Shown here piece after piece: positions 1 to 6,461 of a stretch of DNA of 13,284 bases. The stretch is taken from assembly GCA_948857205.1 (NCBI GenBank), contig CAQPRV010000004.1, forward strand, positions 1 to 13,284. Reading direction: 5' to 3'. Every line of letters begins with the position of its first letter. Within the stretch, counting starts at the first letter, position 1. The DNA is from an uncultured Clostridia bacterium (GTDB lineage Bacteria > Bacillota > Clostridia > TANB77 > CAG-508). The position numbers and the translations under genes were made by a program. The notes under the pieces were generated by a model. The model was not told the origin of the DNA and made no database searches. It saw only the letters and a program-made list of their open reading frames with translations.

Positions 1-3
1 AAA

Positions 4-26
4 TATTGAGTAACATTAAATATAAC
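4..26. repeat. Left-end copy of a ~24-bp repeat
   Basis: The reverse complement of this stretch matches 13179-13203 with two mismatches and a 2-nt indel. Shared blocks are GTTATATTT, GTTACTCA and ATA. A shorter direct relative lies at 13125-13139. It is either half of a terminal inverted repeat or part of an iteron-like cluster if the molecule is circular. Confidence 0.55.
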
Positions 27-72
27 CAAAAACAAGATTTAGAGAGAGTAATTATTCATTTATATTTATTGG

Positions 73-123
73 TTTATATCAATTAAATTCAAAATATATG
101 TATTTACATTTAATTGATATAAA
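73..123. repeat. Perfect 16-bp inverted repeat upstream of the FtsZ-like gene
   Basis: Arms TTTATATCAATTAAAT (73-88) and ATTTAATTGATATAAA (108-123) are perfectly complementary around a 19-nt spacer. The right arm ends just before the proposed -35 of the next gene, so an operator or a binding site for a partition-type protein is plausible. As RNA it would be a hairpin without a T-run, so it does not look like a terminator. Confidence 0.7.
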
Positions 124-127
124 ACAG

Positions 128-156
128 TTTACGAATTTTCAAAAAGGATTTAATAT
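128..156 (+). promoter_or_regulatory. Putative sigma-A-type promoter of the FtsZ-like gene
   Basis: TTTACG (128-133), a 17-bp spacer and TAATAT (151-156). The -35 matches the consensus moderately and the -10 weakly. Position is the main support, between the inverted repeat and the ribosome binding site. Confidence 0.35.
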
Positions 157-187
157 ATAAAAAAATAATAGAAAGGAAGTTTTGAAA

Positions 188-862
188 ATGAGTAAATCTA
201 AAAATACCCCTAAAATTAAAGTTATTAGTTTTGGTAATGGAGGTACTAATATGATTAATAGAATAATTGAGACAACAGATAATAAAGATATTGGTTACAT
301 ATCAATTAGTACATCATGGTCAGAATTAGATTTTTCAAATGCTAATTCTAAATTATTAATAGGAAAAAAAGTTGCGAAAGGACTAGGGTGCTTTGCTGAT
401 GTAAGTATTGCGGAAAAGGCAGTAAACGAAAGTAAAAAAGAAATAATGGAATTTCTACAAAAAGAATTAAAAGATACGAATATTGTGTTTATAGTAACTG
501 GTCTAGGTGGTGGATGTGGAATGGGAGCAACACCATTAATAACAAATATGATAAGAAAAATGGGAATTGTAACAATAAGTGTGGTTACAACTCCTTTTTC
601 ATTTGAAGGAAAAAAAAGAGCTGAACAAGCCAAAAAAGGAAAAGAAAAAATAAGTAAAAATGTAGATTTATTAATAAATCTTAATAATGATGATGTATTA
701 TATCGCAAAGAAGTAAAAAGAAGCATTGTTCAAGCATTTAAAGATGTAGACGATAGTGTAAGACAAAGTGTTCAAGAAATGATTAATACACTTTTATCTT
801 ATAATTTAGAAGATTTAAGTTATGACTATTTAAGAGAATTTATACAAGAAAAAATTATATAA
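188..862 (+). CDS. FtsZ-like protein: GTPase domain only
   Basis: The 224-aa product is clearly homologous to the N-terminal GTPase domain of the bacterial tubulin FtsZ. It shows the nucleotide-binding start IKVISFGNGGTN (about residues 10-21), the tubulin signature GLGGGCGMG (105-113), TPFSFEGKKR (135-144) and FKDVDDSVRQSVQ (184-196, helix H7). FtsZ is normally about 350 aa or longer. This protein stops at the T7 loop/H8 region, where the catalytic NxDxxD appears degenerate (DLSYDY, 209-214), so the activation domain and C-terminal partner peptide are missing. By inference it may bind GTP and join, cap or poison host FtsZ filaments, or serve element partition; it is unlikely to form normal treadmilling filaments. 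Start ATG 188 is preferred over TTG 182 because GGAAG at 175-179 sits 8 nt upstream of it. It resembles FtsZ more than plasmid TubZ. Confidence 0.85.
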   Translation: MSKSKNTPKIKVISFGNGGTNMINRIIETTDNKDIGYISISTSWSELDFSNANSKLLIGKKVAKGLGCFADVSIAEKAVNESKKEIMEFLQKELKDTNIVFIVTGLGGGCGMGATPLITNMIRKMGIVTISVVTTPFSFEGKKRAEQAKKGKEKISKNVDLLINLNNDDVLYRKEVKRSIVQAFKDVDDSVRQSVQEMINTLLSYNLEDLSYDYLREFIQEKII

Positions 863-1001
863 TCAATAAATTAATTTAATATGATATTTCTGAAAACGAG
901 AAGATATCAAGAATTAATTTTTAGATTTAATTTAATAAATTATATATTAAAAACTAAAAAATTTATCTAAATTAATTGTGATAAAACTTGATAAATAAGT
1001 G

Positions 1002-1031
1002 TTTACAGAGTTTTAGTAAAAGATTTATAAT
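1002..1031 (+). promoter_or_regulatory. Promoter of the DUF3846/DnaB-like operon
   Basis: TTTACA (1002-1007), an 18-bp spacer and a perfect TATAAT (1026-1031). Transcription would begin near 1038, giving a leader of about 190 nt before the first full gene. Between 863 and 1001 I see no gene, only a weak bulged inverted repeat near 880-909. Confidence 0.65.
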
Positions 1032-1060
1032 TAAATTAATACTTATTATAGTATGTCTGT

Positions 1061-1115
1061 CATTTAGAGAATTTATTTTATTATTTTGGTAAATTCTCTA
1101 CCCCTATTTTAAATG
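1061..1115 (+). promoter_or_regulatory. Leader hairpin of the operon
   Basis: TAGAGAATTTA (1065-1075) pairs perfectly with TAAATTCTCTA (1090-1100), and CATTT (1061-1065) can pair with AAATG (1111-1115) around it. TAGAGA here can also pair with TCTCTA at 1177-1182 in the downstream terminator arm. This allows mutually exclusive terminator and antiterminator folds. The folding is inferred by eye. Confidence 0.55.
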
Positions 1116-1132
1116 AAAGGTAGTGAAAAAAT

Positions 1133-1174
1133 ATGAAAATACGAAATAAAAGAAGATTTTTAAATAGTTGTTGA
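1133..1174 (+). CDS. 13-codon Arg/Lys-rich leader peptide
   Basis: ATG at 1133 opens a short frame encoding MKIRNKRRFLNSC and ends at TGA 1172-1174. Three of 13 residues are Arg (CGA, AGA, AGA) and two are Lys. A Shine-Dalgarno-like GAAAGG lies at 1115-1120, with a rather long 12-nt spacer. The stop codon abuts the 5' arm of the terminator at 1174, the usual geometry for a leader peptide whose translation controls attenuation. The peptide matches nothing I recognise. It could also be chance, since it is short and its RBS is only fair. Confidence 0.5.
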   Translation: MKIRNKRRFLNSC

Positions 1175-1216
1175 ACTCTCTATTGTTAGGTTATTAACAG
1201 TAGAGAGTTTTGTTTT
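1174..1216 (+). terminator. Leader terminator (attenuator) before the DUF3846 gene
   Basis: A 15-bp stem (1174-1188 with 1195-1209, one G-U pair), loop GGTTAT, followed by a T-rich run TTTTGTTTT (1208-1216). It stops directly before the AGGAG (1217-1221) of the gene at 1229. A terminator inside the leader of its own operon implies conditional read-through. Confidence 0.8.
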
Positions 1217-1228
1217 AGGAGAAATGAT

Positions 1229-1678
1229 ATGTGTATAAAAAAGGAAAATTTTGAAATAGAAAAAATAAAAGTTTTAATTGTAGAAAGAATAAGGGATCCA
1301 TACATTAAAGAAATTGAAGATACATTAGAAGAAAAACAAAAAATTGTTGGTGGACTTATTGATTTTATTGAATTAGAAGATGATGTTGATTTAATATTTA
1401 ATGAAGAAAGTAAAATTAATAATCTTGAAATGAATAGAATTATTAAAAATGATATTGTATGTGGTACATTTATAATATGTGGTCAAAGAAATGGAGAATC
1501 AATATCTCTAACAGATAAACAAATAAAAAAATATAAAAGTTATTTCAAATTAAGAGACCATACAATACCAATAAGTTTACTAAAAAATTATTATAAAGAA
1601 AGTAGTAATTTAATAAATTATGATTTAACTGGTGTAGAAAATTTATTACAACTTAAAGATTTATTTAATAGAAAGTAG
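1229..1678 (+). CDS. DUF3846 family protein
   Basis: The 149-aa protein matches the DUF3846 pattern as I recall it: a KVLIVE-like opening strand, PYIKEIEDTLEEKQKIVGG near residues 24-42, a FNEESKINNLEMNR segment around 57-70, and VCGTFIICG near 77-85 followed by SLTDKQIKKY. This family is common on Clostridia plasmids, integrative elements and phages, and its function is unknown. No signal peptide or membrane segment is visible. AGGAG at 1217-1221 with a 7-nt spacer supports the ATG at 1229. It is the first full gene of an operon with the ATPase gene 7 nt downstream, and it is controlled by the leader terminator just before it. Confidence 0.8.
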   Translation: MCIKKENFEIEKIKVLIVERIRDPYIKEIEDTLEEKQKIVGGLIDFIELEDDVDLIFNEESKINNLEMNRIIKNDIVCGTFIICGQRNGESISLTDKQIKKYKSYFKLRDHTIPISLLKNYYKESSNLINYDLTGVENLLQLKDLFNRK

Positions 1679-1685
1679 GTAAAAA

Positions 1686-2321
1686 ATGTGTTTTAAAAAA
1701 ATTAAAACAGAAAATAAAATATGTCCTAAGTGTAATAATTATATTTTAGGATATCCGGCACTTTCAAGAGAAGATAATAAAACTGAAATATGTAGTAAAT
1801 GTGGGACATTAGAGGGATTAGAAAAATTTATACAATATAATAATTTTGAAGAAATAAAAAATAAAATAAATATAGATATTCCAAAATTAATTGCCTTATG
1901 TGGAAGTGCTTGTACTGGTAAAACTACTATTTCAATTAAAATGGCAGAATATATAAGTTATAATAAAAATGTTCCAGTAGTATTTTTTAGTTTAGAAACT
2001 GAAAAAGAAATAATAAAAAGTAAAATGAATAATTATAATTCAAATTTAATTATTATAGATACTGTGGGAATAACAATAGTTGATATATGTAAAACTGTAA
2101 AAGAATTGAAAAAAGATAAAGACATAAAATTTGTTATAATTGATTATTTACAACTAATTTCTTATGATAAATCTAAATGTTTAAGTAGAGATATTGAGAT
2201 AGAAAATATCTGTAAGGAATTAAAAAAATTAGTAGAAGAATTGAATATTCCTATTTTGGTTACATCTCACATATCAAGAAATTGTAACAGTATAATTGAT
2301 AAAAAAATATTTTTAAGATAA
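1686..2321 (+). CDS. Zinc-ribbon/DnaB-like RecA-fold ATPase, C-terminally short
   Basis: This 211-aa protein has two parts. Residues 13-39 form a Cys4 zinc ribbon (C13, C16, C36, C39) of the GYPALSRxDNKTEICxxCG type often seen in Firmicutes phage and plasmid proteins. Residues 67-200 look like the core of the DnaB helicase ATPase: Walker A GSACTGKTT (73-81), FFSLE with E104, Walker B VIIDYLQLIS with D153, and LVTSHISR (191-198), equivalent to the DnaB LSQLSR motif with His for Gln. The DnaB N-terminal domain is absent, and the chain stops before the motif 4/arginine-finger region. It may be an accessory ATPase acting on the element's replication complex. RadA also joins a zinc ribbon to a RecA fold, but the motifs here are closer to DnaB. 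No obvious frameshift explains the short C-terminus. Confidence 0.7.
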   Translation: MCFKKIKTENKICPKCNNYILGYPALSREDNKTEICSKCGTLEGLEKFIQYNNFEEIKNKINIDIPKLIALCGSACTGKTTISIKMAEYISYNKNVPVVFFSLETEKEIIKSKMNNYNSNLIIIDTVGITIVDICKTVKELKKDKDIKFVIIDYLQLISYDKSKCLSRDIEIENICKELKKLVEELNIPILVTSHISRNCNSIIDKKIFLR

Positions 2322-2351
2322 ATTTAATTTATATAAAAAGGTGGACAGATT

Positions 2352-2627
2352 ATGGAAGAAAAGAAAGAAATATCAAAATTATATGATGATTATATAGAGG
2401 GAAATATAAAAACGAGTAAAAAGTATAAAGAAATATCAAATAAATTTGTAGATAGAATAGAAAGATTTAGAGATAAATTAAAAAAGAAAGACAAGAAAGA
2501 ATTAGACAAAATAATTGAGTTAGTATTTGATATGAACGGAGAGTCAGAAAGACAGACATTTATATATGCTTATTCTTTAGGTGTTAGGCTAACAACAGAA
2601 GCACTATATGAAATAAGAGAGAAGTAA
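2352..2627 (+). CDS. Small helical protein, DUF6809-like
   Basis: A 91-aa, highly charged, probably all-helical protein. The C-terminal half (a DMNGESERQTFIYAYSLGVRL segment around 60-80, then TTEAL) resembles the F-x-x-G-F-x-LG-x-RL-x-x-EAL ending of the small Clostridia family DUF6809. I call this from memory of the pattern. AAAGGTGG about 10 nt upstream supports the ATG. It is the third gene of the operon starting at 1229, and its last codons form the 5' arm of the terminator. The function is unknown. Confidence 0.55.
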   Translation: MEEKKEISKLYDDYIEGNIKTSKKYKEISNKFVDRIERFRDKLKKKDKKELDKIIELVFDMNGESERQTFIYAYSLGVRLTTEALYEIREK

Positions 2628-2655
2628 TCTCTAAAAAGGTTATTTCTCTCTTTTA
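2616..2655 (+). terminator. Intrinsic terminator of the 1229-2627 operon
   Basis: AGAGAGAAGTAA (2616-2627) pairs with TTATTTCTCTCT (2640-2651) with one G-U pair, followed by TTTT. The 5' arm includes the stop codon of the upstream gene. It lies between convergent genes. Confidence 0.75.
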
Positions 2656-2674
2656 ATAAATGTTAGTACAAAAG

Positions 2675-2932
2675 TTAATCTTGATTAGGTACATATTCAA
2701 TAATATCACTAACATTACAACCTAATGAATAACATAGTTTGGCTAAAACTTTAAAATCAATTCTAGTGGCTGTATTGTCTTTTAAAGATTGTATTGTTTG
2801 AAATCTAATGTTAGTATGTGTATTTAAAACATAATTTGTAATATCTTTATTTTTCATTAGTTTATCTAAATGTACAATAATAGTTCCATATTCTACTTCT
2901 TGAATAATAGGTTTTAAAGTATCTTTTGACAT
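2675..2932 (-). CDS. XRE/Cro-CI family helix-turn-helix regulator
   Basis: An 85-aa protein dominated by one HTH_XRE-type domain (about residues 20-80). The pattern LDKLMKNKDITNYVL, then TNIRFQTIQSLKDN, then LAKLCYSLGCNVSDIIEYVP is typical of short Cro/CI-like regulators. The RBS AGGGGG stands 7 nt before the ATG on the minus strand. It is transcribed away from the surface-protein gene. The intergenic region holds an imperfect palindrome over the forward promoter, so it probably controls the surface protein/sortase module and perhaps itself. I could not assign a good -35/-10 pair for this gene; TTGTACAA at 2957-2964 may be a further operator half. Confidence 0.85.
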   Translation of the reverse strand: MSKDTLKPIIQEVEYGTIIVHLDKLMKNKDITNYVLNTHTNIRFQTIQSLKDNTATRIDFKVLAKLCYSLGCNVSDIIEYVPNQD

Positions 2933-2990
2933 ATTTGTTCCCCCTATCTATACTATTGTACAAACATTTTATTACACTAATGATTTTATT

Positions 2991-3041
2991 TTAATTACTT
3001 ACAGAGTAGTACTTGACAGTAAGTAGTTAATATGATATAAA
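2991..3041 (+). promoter_or_regulatory. Strong promoter with overlapping operator-like palindrome
   Basis: TTGACA (3013-3018, perfect), a 17-bp spacer and TATAAA (3036-3041). Arms TTAATTACTTAC (2991-3002) and GTAAGTAGTTAA (3019-3030) are inverted repeats with one mismatch and flank the -35. A repressor bound here, most simply the divergent XRE protein, would block transcription of the surface protein and sortase genes. Confidence 0.75.
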
Positions 3042-3082
3042 TATTATGAAAAAATTTATAAAATAAAGGAGAGAAAGAAAAA

Positions 3083-4597
3083 ATGGAGTTAAAAAATAAA
3101 ACAAAATTTTTATTAGTATTAGGAATAATTTTTGTAGCATTTTTATTATTCAATACTAATAAAGTTAATGCAACAGAGATAAGTGATTACAAATGTAAAA
3201 TTGAAAAGGATGGTTATATTTTCTACAATAATTATTTTAATACAAGTGATGTTGATACAGAGGTAAAAAAAGAAATTAATAATTCTATTCATATTTATAG
3301 TAATAAATCAGGAATTAATACATCTACTCTTAATGATATTGTAAATAATTTTAAAAATGGAAAATGTTTAGTAGAGGTTTCTAATGATGTTACAGAAGCT
3401 AAAGTAATTAGAACAGTAGGTGCACCTTTTGAAACAAAAGAAGTAGAAGAAAATGCTGAAATAGTAGTATTAAATAATAAAAGATATGTAGTAGTAAATA
3501 GTAAAATTGAATTATCAGAATTTTCAATGAACGATAAAAATTACACTAATGTTTGGTTATATGATAAATTTACTATAAAAATGAACGATAAAGAGCAATT
3601 GTTTGTGCTACAATTTGAATTTTATAGTACAGATTATTTTCGTTGTGATGTAAAAGTAGTAAGTGAAACTGGAGTTACATATGGACACATATTTAATACA
3701 AATGGAATTGTGATGGGCGAGGGATTAGTATCAATACCAGCTAAATTAGATTTTAATAAAACTAATGTTGAATATTTATCAAATACATATTTAGGAGAGA
3801 CTTTAAATATTGAGTGTTTGGGAAAGGTTCCTTATGTTGGAAAATATGGAAATGTTTATAAATATAAAATGAGTTTAAAAAATGTAAAGATAAATGAAAC
3901 AAGTGGAACAAAAATTATCAATCTTACAGATTTTAGTTATAAAGACAGTTTTGAAGTTGGTGATTTTGAGTTAGACCCTAATTATACTATTGACAATGAG
4001 ACATATGTTGAACAAACAAAAACTAATACAAGTACAAAATTAAAATTTGATTTAAGAGGAAATTTCAAAGGTACATTAAAGGCAGAAGAAATTTCAAAAA
4101 ATGATTTGATTTACAATAAAGTAAATGAAGAATTAAGAAATCATATGAATAATAATAATAGTCTTTATATAGACATAAGTAATATATATATTGAAGATGG
4201 TAGTTATGAGGGACCACTAAAATTGACTTTCTATGTTGGAGAACAATATAATGGAAAATATTATAGTATATGTCATATGAAAGATTATATGTATAATTTT
4301 GAAGAATTTAATGGAATTGTTGAAAATGGAAAAATTGAGATAACAGTTGATAGTCTATCTCCATTTGGAATTTCAATATTTGAAAAGAAAGAAGAAACTC
4401 CAACAACAGATTCAACACCAAAAGTTGATAAAGGAGAAAAAGACGAAACTCCAACAACAGATTCAACACCAAAAGTTGATAAAGGAGAAAAAGACGAAAC
4501 TCCAAAAACTGGTACAGTAGATATAATAGGTTATGTATTAGGAGTAACATTGTTAACAGGTGTAGGAATAGTAGAATTAAAGAAAAGATTAAAATAA
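3083..4597 (+). CDS. Cell-wall-anchored surface protein with PKTG sorting signal
   Basis: A 504-aa secreted protein. Residues 1-30 are a signal peptide (Lys-rich start, hydrophobic 9-23, likely cleavage after VNA at 28-30). Residues 31-435 are an extracellular region I do not recognise, rich in Asn, Lys and beta-strand-like segments. Residues 438-471 are two identical 17-residue repeats rich in T, P, K, D and E that act as a wall-spanning linker. The end is a canonical sorting signal: PKTG (474-477), a hydrophobic stretch, then KKRLK. The next gene is a class B sortase, so PKTG is its probable substrate motif; PXTG-type motifs are known for clostridial SrtB. AAGGAG near 3066 supports the ATG. 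Adhesion or host interaction is likely but not shown by any recognised domain. Confidence 0.85.
   Translation: MELKNKTKFLLVLGIIFVAFLLFNTNKVNATEISDYKCKIEKDGYIFYNNYFNTSDVDTEVKKEINNSIHIYSNKSGINTSTLNDIVNNFKNGKCLVEVSNDVTEAKVIRTVGAPFETKEVEENAEIVVLNNKRYVVVNSKIELSEFSMNDKNYTNVWLYDKFTIKMNDKEQLFVLQFEFYSTDYFRCDVKVVSETGVTYGHIFNTNGIVMGEGLVSIPAKLDFNKTNVEYLSNTYLGETLNIECLGKVPYVGKYGNVYKYKMSLKNVKINETSGTKIINLTDFSYKDSFEVGDFELDPNYTIDNETYVEQTKTNTSTKLKFDLRGNFKGTLKAEEISKNDLIYNKVNEELRNHMNNNNSLYIDISNIYIEDGSYEGPLKLTFYVGEQYNGKYYSICHMKDYMYNFEEFNGIVENGKIEITVDSLSPFGISIFEKKEETPTTDSTPKVDKGEKDETPTTDSTPKVDKGEKDETPKTGTVDIIGYVLGVTLLTGVGIVELKKRLK
4394..4495 (+). repeat. Two exact 51-bp tandem repeats in the surface-protein gene
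   Basis: Units 4394-4444 and 4445-4495 are identical at the DNA level and each encodes 17 residues (ETPTTDSTPKVDKGEKD). Exact identity suggests recent duplication or copy-number variation of the wall linker. Assembly collapse of further copies is possible. Confidence 0.9.
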
Positions 4598-4611
4598 TTT
4601 GTTATAATATA

Positions 4612-4645
4612 GGGGTAGTGATTTAAGAATTACTACTCCATTTTA
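4612..4645 (+). terminator. Hairpin between surface-protein and sortase genes
   Basis: A 12-bp stem (4612-4623 with 4628-4639, two G-U pairs), loop TAAG, followed by only a short TTTTAAT. It is probably a weak terminator or mRNA processing/stability element that lowers sortase expression relative to the surface protein. Confidence 0.5.
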
Positions 4646-4663
4646 ATAGGAAAGGTTATAGAA

Positions 4664-5443
4664 ATGAAATCAAGACATAGTAAAAAATCTAATAATAAAT
4701 TAAAAAAAATAGTTTTATTATTGTTAATTGTAGTTTTTGTTTGTGGTATTGGTTATACAATTTATTATTTATATAATAGTTATAAGGACAAAAAGGATAA
4801 TACCAATATACTTGATAATGTTATAGTTGACGATACACCAGCTACAGAGGAAAAGACAGAAAAAATGTTAGAATTAGAAGAATTACAAAAAGAAAATAAT
4901 GAAATTATAGGCTGGTTAGAAATTGAAGATACAAATATTAATTTACCAGTATGTCAGACAACAGATAATGACTTTTATTTGACACATAATTATAAAAAGG
5001 AAAAGTCAAAAGGTGGTAGTTTGTTTTTAGATAAAAATTTTGATTTAATAAATGGTAGTTCCAATTATTTAATATATGGTCATAGAAATACACAAGGGTT
5101 AATGTTTGAAGATTTATTGAAATATAGTAAAGAAGATTTTTACAATAACCATAAGACAATAAAATTCACTACAAATAAAGACGATAGTGTATATGAAATA
5201 ATGTCAGTTTTCTATTCTAGGGTTTATTATAAAAAAGAAAAAGATGTTTTTAGATATTATAATTTTGTTAATGCTAATAATGAAGAAGAATATAAAGATT
5301 TCGTTAATAATTGTAAAAAATCAAGTATTTATAATACTGGTGTAACGGCTAACTATGGAGATCAACTTTTGACATTGTCGACTTGTGAATATAGTCAAGA
5401 AGATGGAAGATTTGTTGTAGTGGCTAAAAAAGTGAATAATTAA
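4664..5443 (+). CDS. srtB: Class B sortase (transpeptidase)
   Basis: A 259-aa membrane-anchored sortase. A Lys/Arg-rich N-terminus and one transmembrane helix (about 15-38) give N-in/C-out topology. The catalytic domain has the class B triad: His140 in NYLIYGHRN, Cys241 in TLSTCEYS and Arg249 in DGRFVVVAKK. The spacer between Cys and Arg and the NEIIGWLEIEDTNINLPV entry segment (79-96) fit SrtB. It lies directly behind a PKTG surface protein, so it is probably a dedicated sortase joining that substrate to peptidoglycan. AGGAAAGG upstream supports the ATG at 4664. Transcription probably reads through the hairpin at 4612-4645 from the promoter at 3013. Confidence 0.92.
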   Translation: MKSRHSKKSNNKLKKIVLLLLIVVFVCGIGYTIYYLYNSYKDKKDNTNILDNVIVDDTPATEEKTEKMLELEELQKENNEIIGWLEIEDTNINLPVCQTTDNDFYLTHNYKKEKSKGGSLFLDKNFDLINGSSNYLIYGHRNTQGLMFEDLLKYSKEDFYNNHKTIKFTTNKDDSVYEIMSVFYSRVYYKKEKDVFRYYNFVNANNEEEYKDFVNNCKKSSIYNTGVTANYGDQLLTLSTCEYSQEDGRFVVVAKKVNN

Positions 5444-5451
5444 TATATCAG

Positions 5452-5484
5452 AAAGTATCTAGGTTAAATTCTAGATACTTTTTT
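5452..5484 (+). terminator. Intrinsic terminator of the sortase module
   Basis: AAAGTATCTAG (5452-5462) pairs perfectly with CTAGATACTTT (5471-5481) and is followed by a T-run to 5484. It lies 9 nt after the sortase stop. Confidence 0.88.
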
Positions 5485-5542
5485 AGATTTTATTAATGGA
5501 ATTATATTATTAAGAATTTTAGATTATTCTCGTAATTGATTT

Positions 5543-5692
5543 TTATTTTAAAATTCTTTTTATATCTTCAAGTTCTATCTCAATTCTTCGTATTATCTCC
5601 ATAACAACATCTCGTTCAATTTCTTCACTAGTCATATCATTAAAAGATTTTATATTTTTTGATTTGTATTTCTTTATAATTTTTTTAATCAT
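5543..5692 (-). CDS. Small 49-aa helical ORF downstream of the resolvase
   Basis: The minus strand has a perfect AGGAGG (5708-5703), 10 nt before ATG 5692, then 49 codons to TAA at 5545-5543. The product starts MIKKIIKKYKSKN and continues with an acidic/amphipathic helical segment (TSEEIERDVVMEIIRRIEIE, then LEDIKRILK). It lies 63 nt after the serine recombinase stop on the same strand, so it is probably co-transcribed. I do not recognise a family. A role as a recombination accessory or regulator is possible but unsupported beyond context. The strong RBS and length-appropriate codon use make it a likely real gene. Confidence 0.7.
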   Translation of the reverse strand: MIKKIIKKYKSKNIKSFNDMTSEEIERDVVMEIIRRIEIELEDIKRILK

Positions 5693-5755
5693 TTTATGTG
5701 GTCCTCCTATTGTTTTAATTTTTATTATATATAGTTTATATAGGGGTTATTTATT

Positions 5756-6409
5756 TTAATGTGTTTTTTCATACAAACTGACAAAATTATAGTATTTAGT
5801 TCTTTTCAAATTAAGGTTCTCCATAGCCGTTTTGGCTGTCTGCTCATTGTTTTTCCACTTTTTATATTCTGTTTCAAAATTAGTCGGAAATTCAATTTTA
5901 GGTCTTCCGAATTTAGTTCCTTTGGACTTGGCTATCTCAATTCCTTCTTTCTGTCTTGTTTTTATATTCTTTCTTTCGTTCTCGGCTACAAATGATAAGA
6001 CTTGTAAGACTAGGTCTGATATAAAATTTCCTAATAAGTCCTTATATTGTCTAGTATCAAGTATAGGCATATCTAGTACAATTATATCTGTTTGTAGGTC
6101 TTGTGTGAGTTTTCTCCACTCTTTTTGAATTTCTTTATAATTTCTTCCTAATCTGTCTATTGATTTAATGATAAGTACATTGTTAGTTGTTCTTTTTAAA
6201 ATTCGTTTAAGTAGCTGATATTCTTCTCTGTTAAAGTCTTTTCCACTTGCTTTGTCAATAAAGATGTTTTCTTGTGGTACTCCAAAATTAATTATTGATT
6301 CCACTTGTCTATCTTCTTTTTGGTGTTTGGTGGATACCCTACAATATCCATAATAATTTATTTTGTTTTCTGCATCTGTTGTGTTAGTTAGTGTTTCTGT
6401 TTTTTCCAT
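5756..6409 (-). CDS. Small serine recombinase (resolvase/invertase family)
   Basis: A 217-aa member of the small serine recombinases, close to the usual 180-220 aa. The catalytic domain begins at about residue 18: YCRVSTKHQ carries the nucleophile Ser26, IDRLGRN (84-90) holds active-site Arg86 and Arg89, and the E-helix region FVAENERKNIKTRQKEGI (140-157) leads to KGTKFGRPK, the typical entry to the C-terminal DNA-binding HTH (about 172-213). The first ~17 residues are an extra low-complexity N-terminus. The RBS AAGGAG is visible on the minus strand before the ATG. The probable job is resolving dimers of the element or inverting a segment; no paired res-like repeats are obvious. Transcription starts from the promoter at 6461-6433. 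Confidence 0.92.
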   Translation of the reverse strand: MEKTETLTNTTDAENKINYYGYCRVSTKHQKEDRQVESIINFGVPQENIFIDKASGKDFNREEYQLLKRILKRTTNNVLIIKSIDRLGRNYKEIQKEWRKLTQDLQTDIIVLDMPILDTRQYKDLLGNFISDLVLQVLSFVAENERKNIKTRQKEGIEIAKSKGTKFGRPKIEFPTNFETEYKKWKNNEQTAKTAMENLNLKRTKYYNFVSLYEKTH

Positions 6410-6432
6410 AATAGTTCTACTCCTTTTTTATT

Positions 6433-6461
6433 AATATATAAGGTTTTGTTGTAAATGTAAA
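6433..6461 (-). promoter_or_regulatory. Promoter of the resolvase gene
   Basis: On the minus strand: TTTACA (6461-6456), a 17-bp spacer and TATATT (6438-6433), about 25 bp upstream of the start codon with AAGGAG between. Confidence 0.6.

Noticed and set aside
295..726. 143-aa open frame on the minus strand
   Set aside because: It is fully antisense to the clearly homologous FtsZ-like gene, has no RBS, and gives a low-complexity hydrophobic product.
188..862. Plasmid TubZ instead of FtsZ
   Set aside because: The motifs TPFSFEGKKR and DDSVRQSVQ follow FtsZ, and no TubR-like gene is next to it.
4308..4550. 80-aa minus-strand frame over the surface-protein repeats
   Set aside because: It is antisense to the 51-bp coding repeats and yields a Leu-rich artefact.
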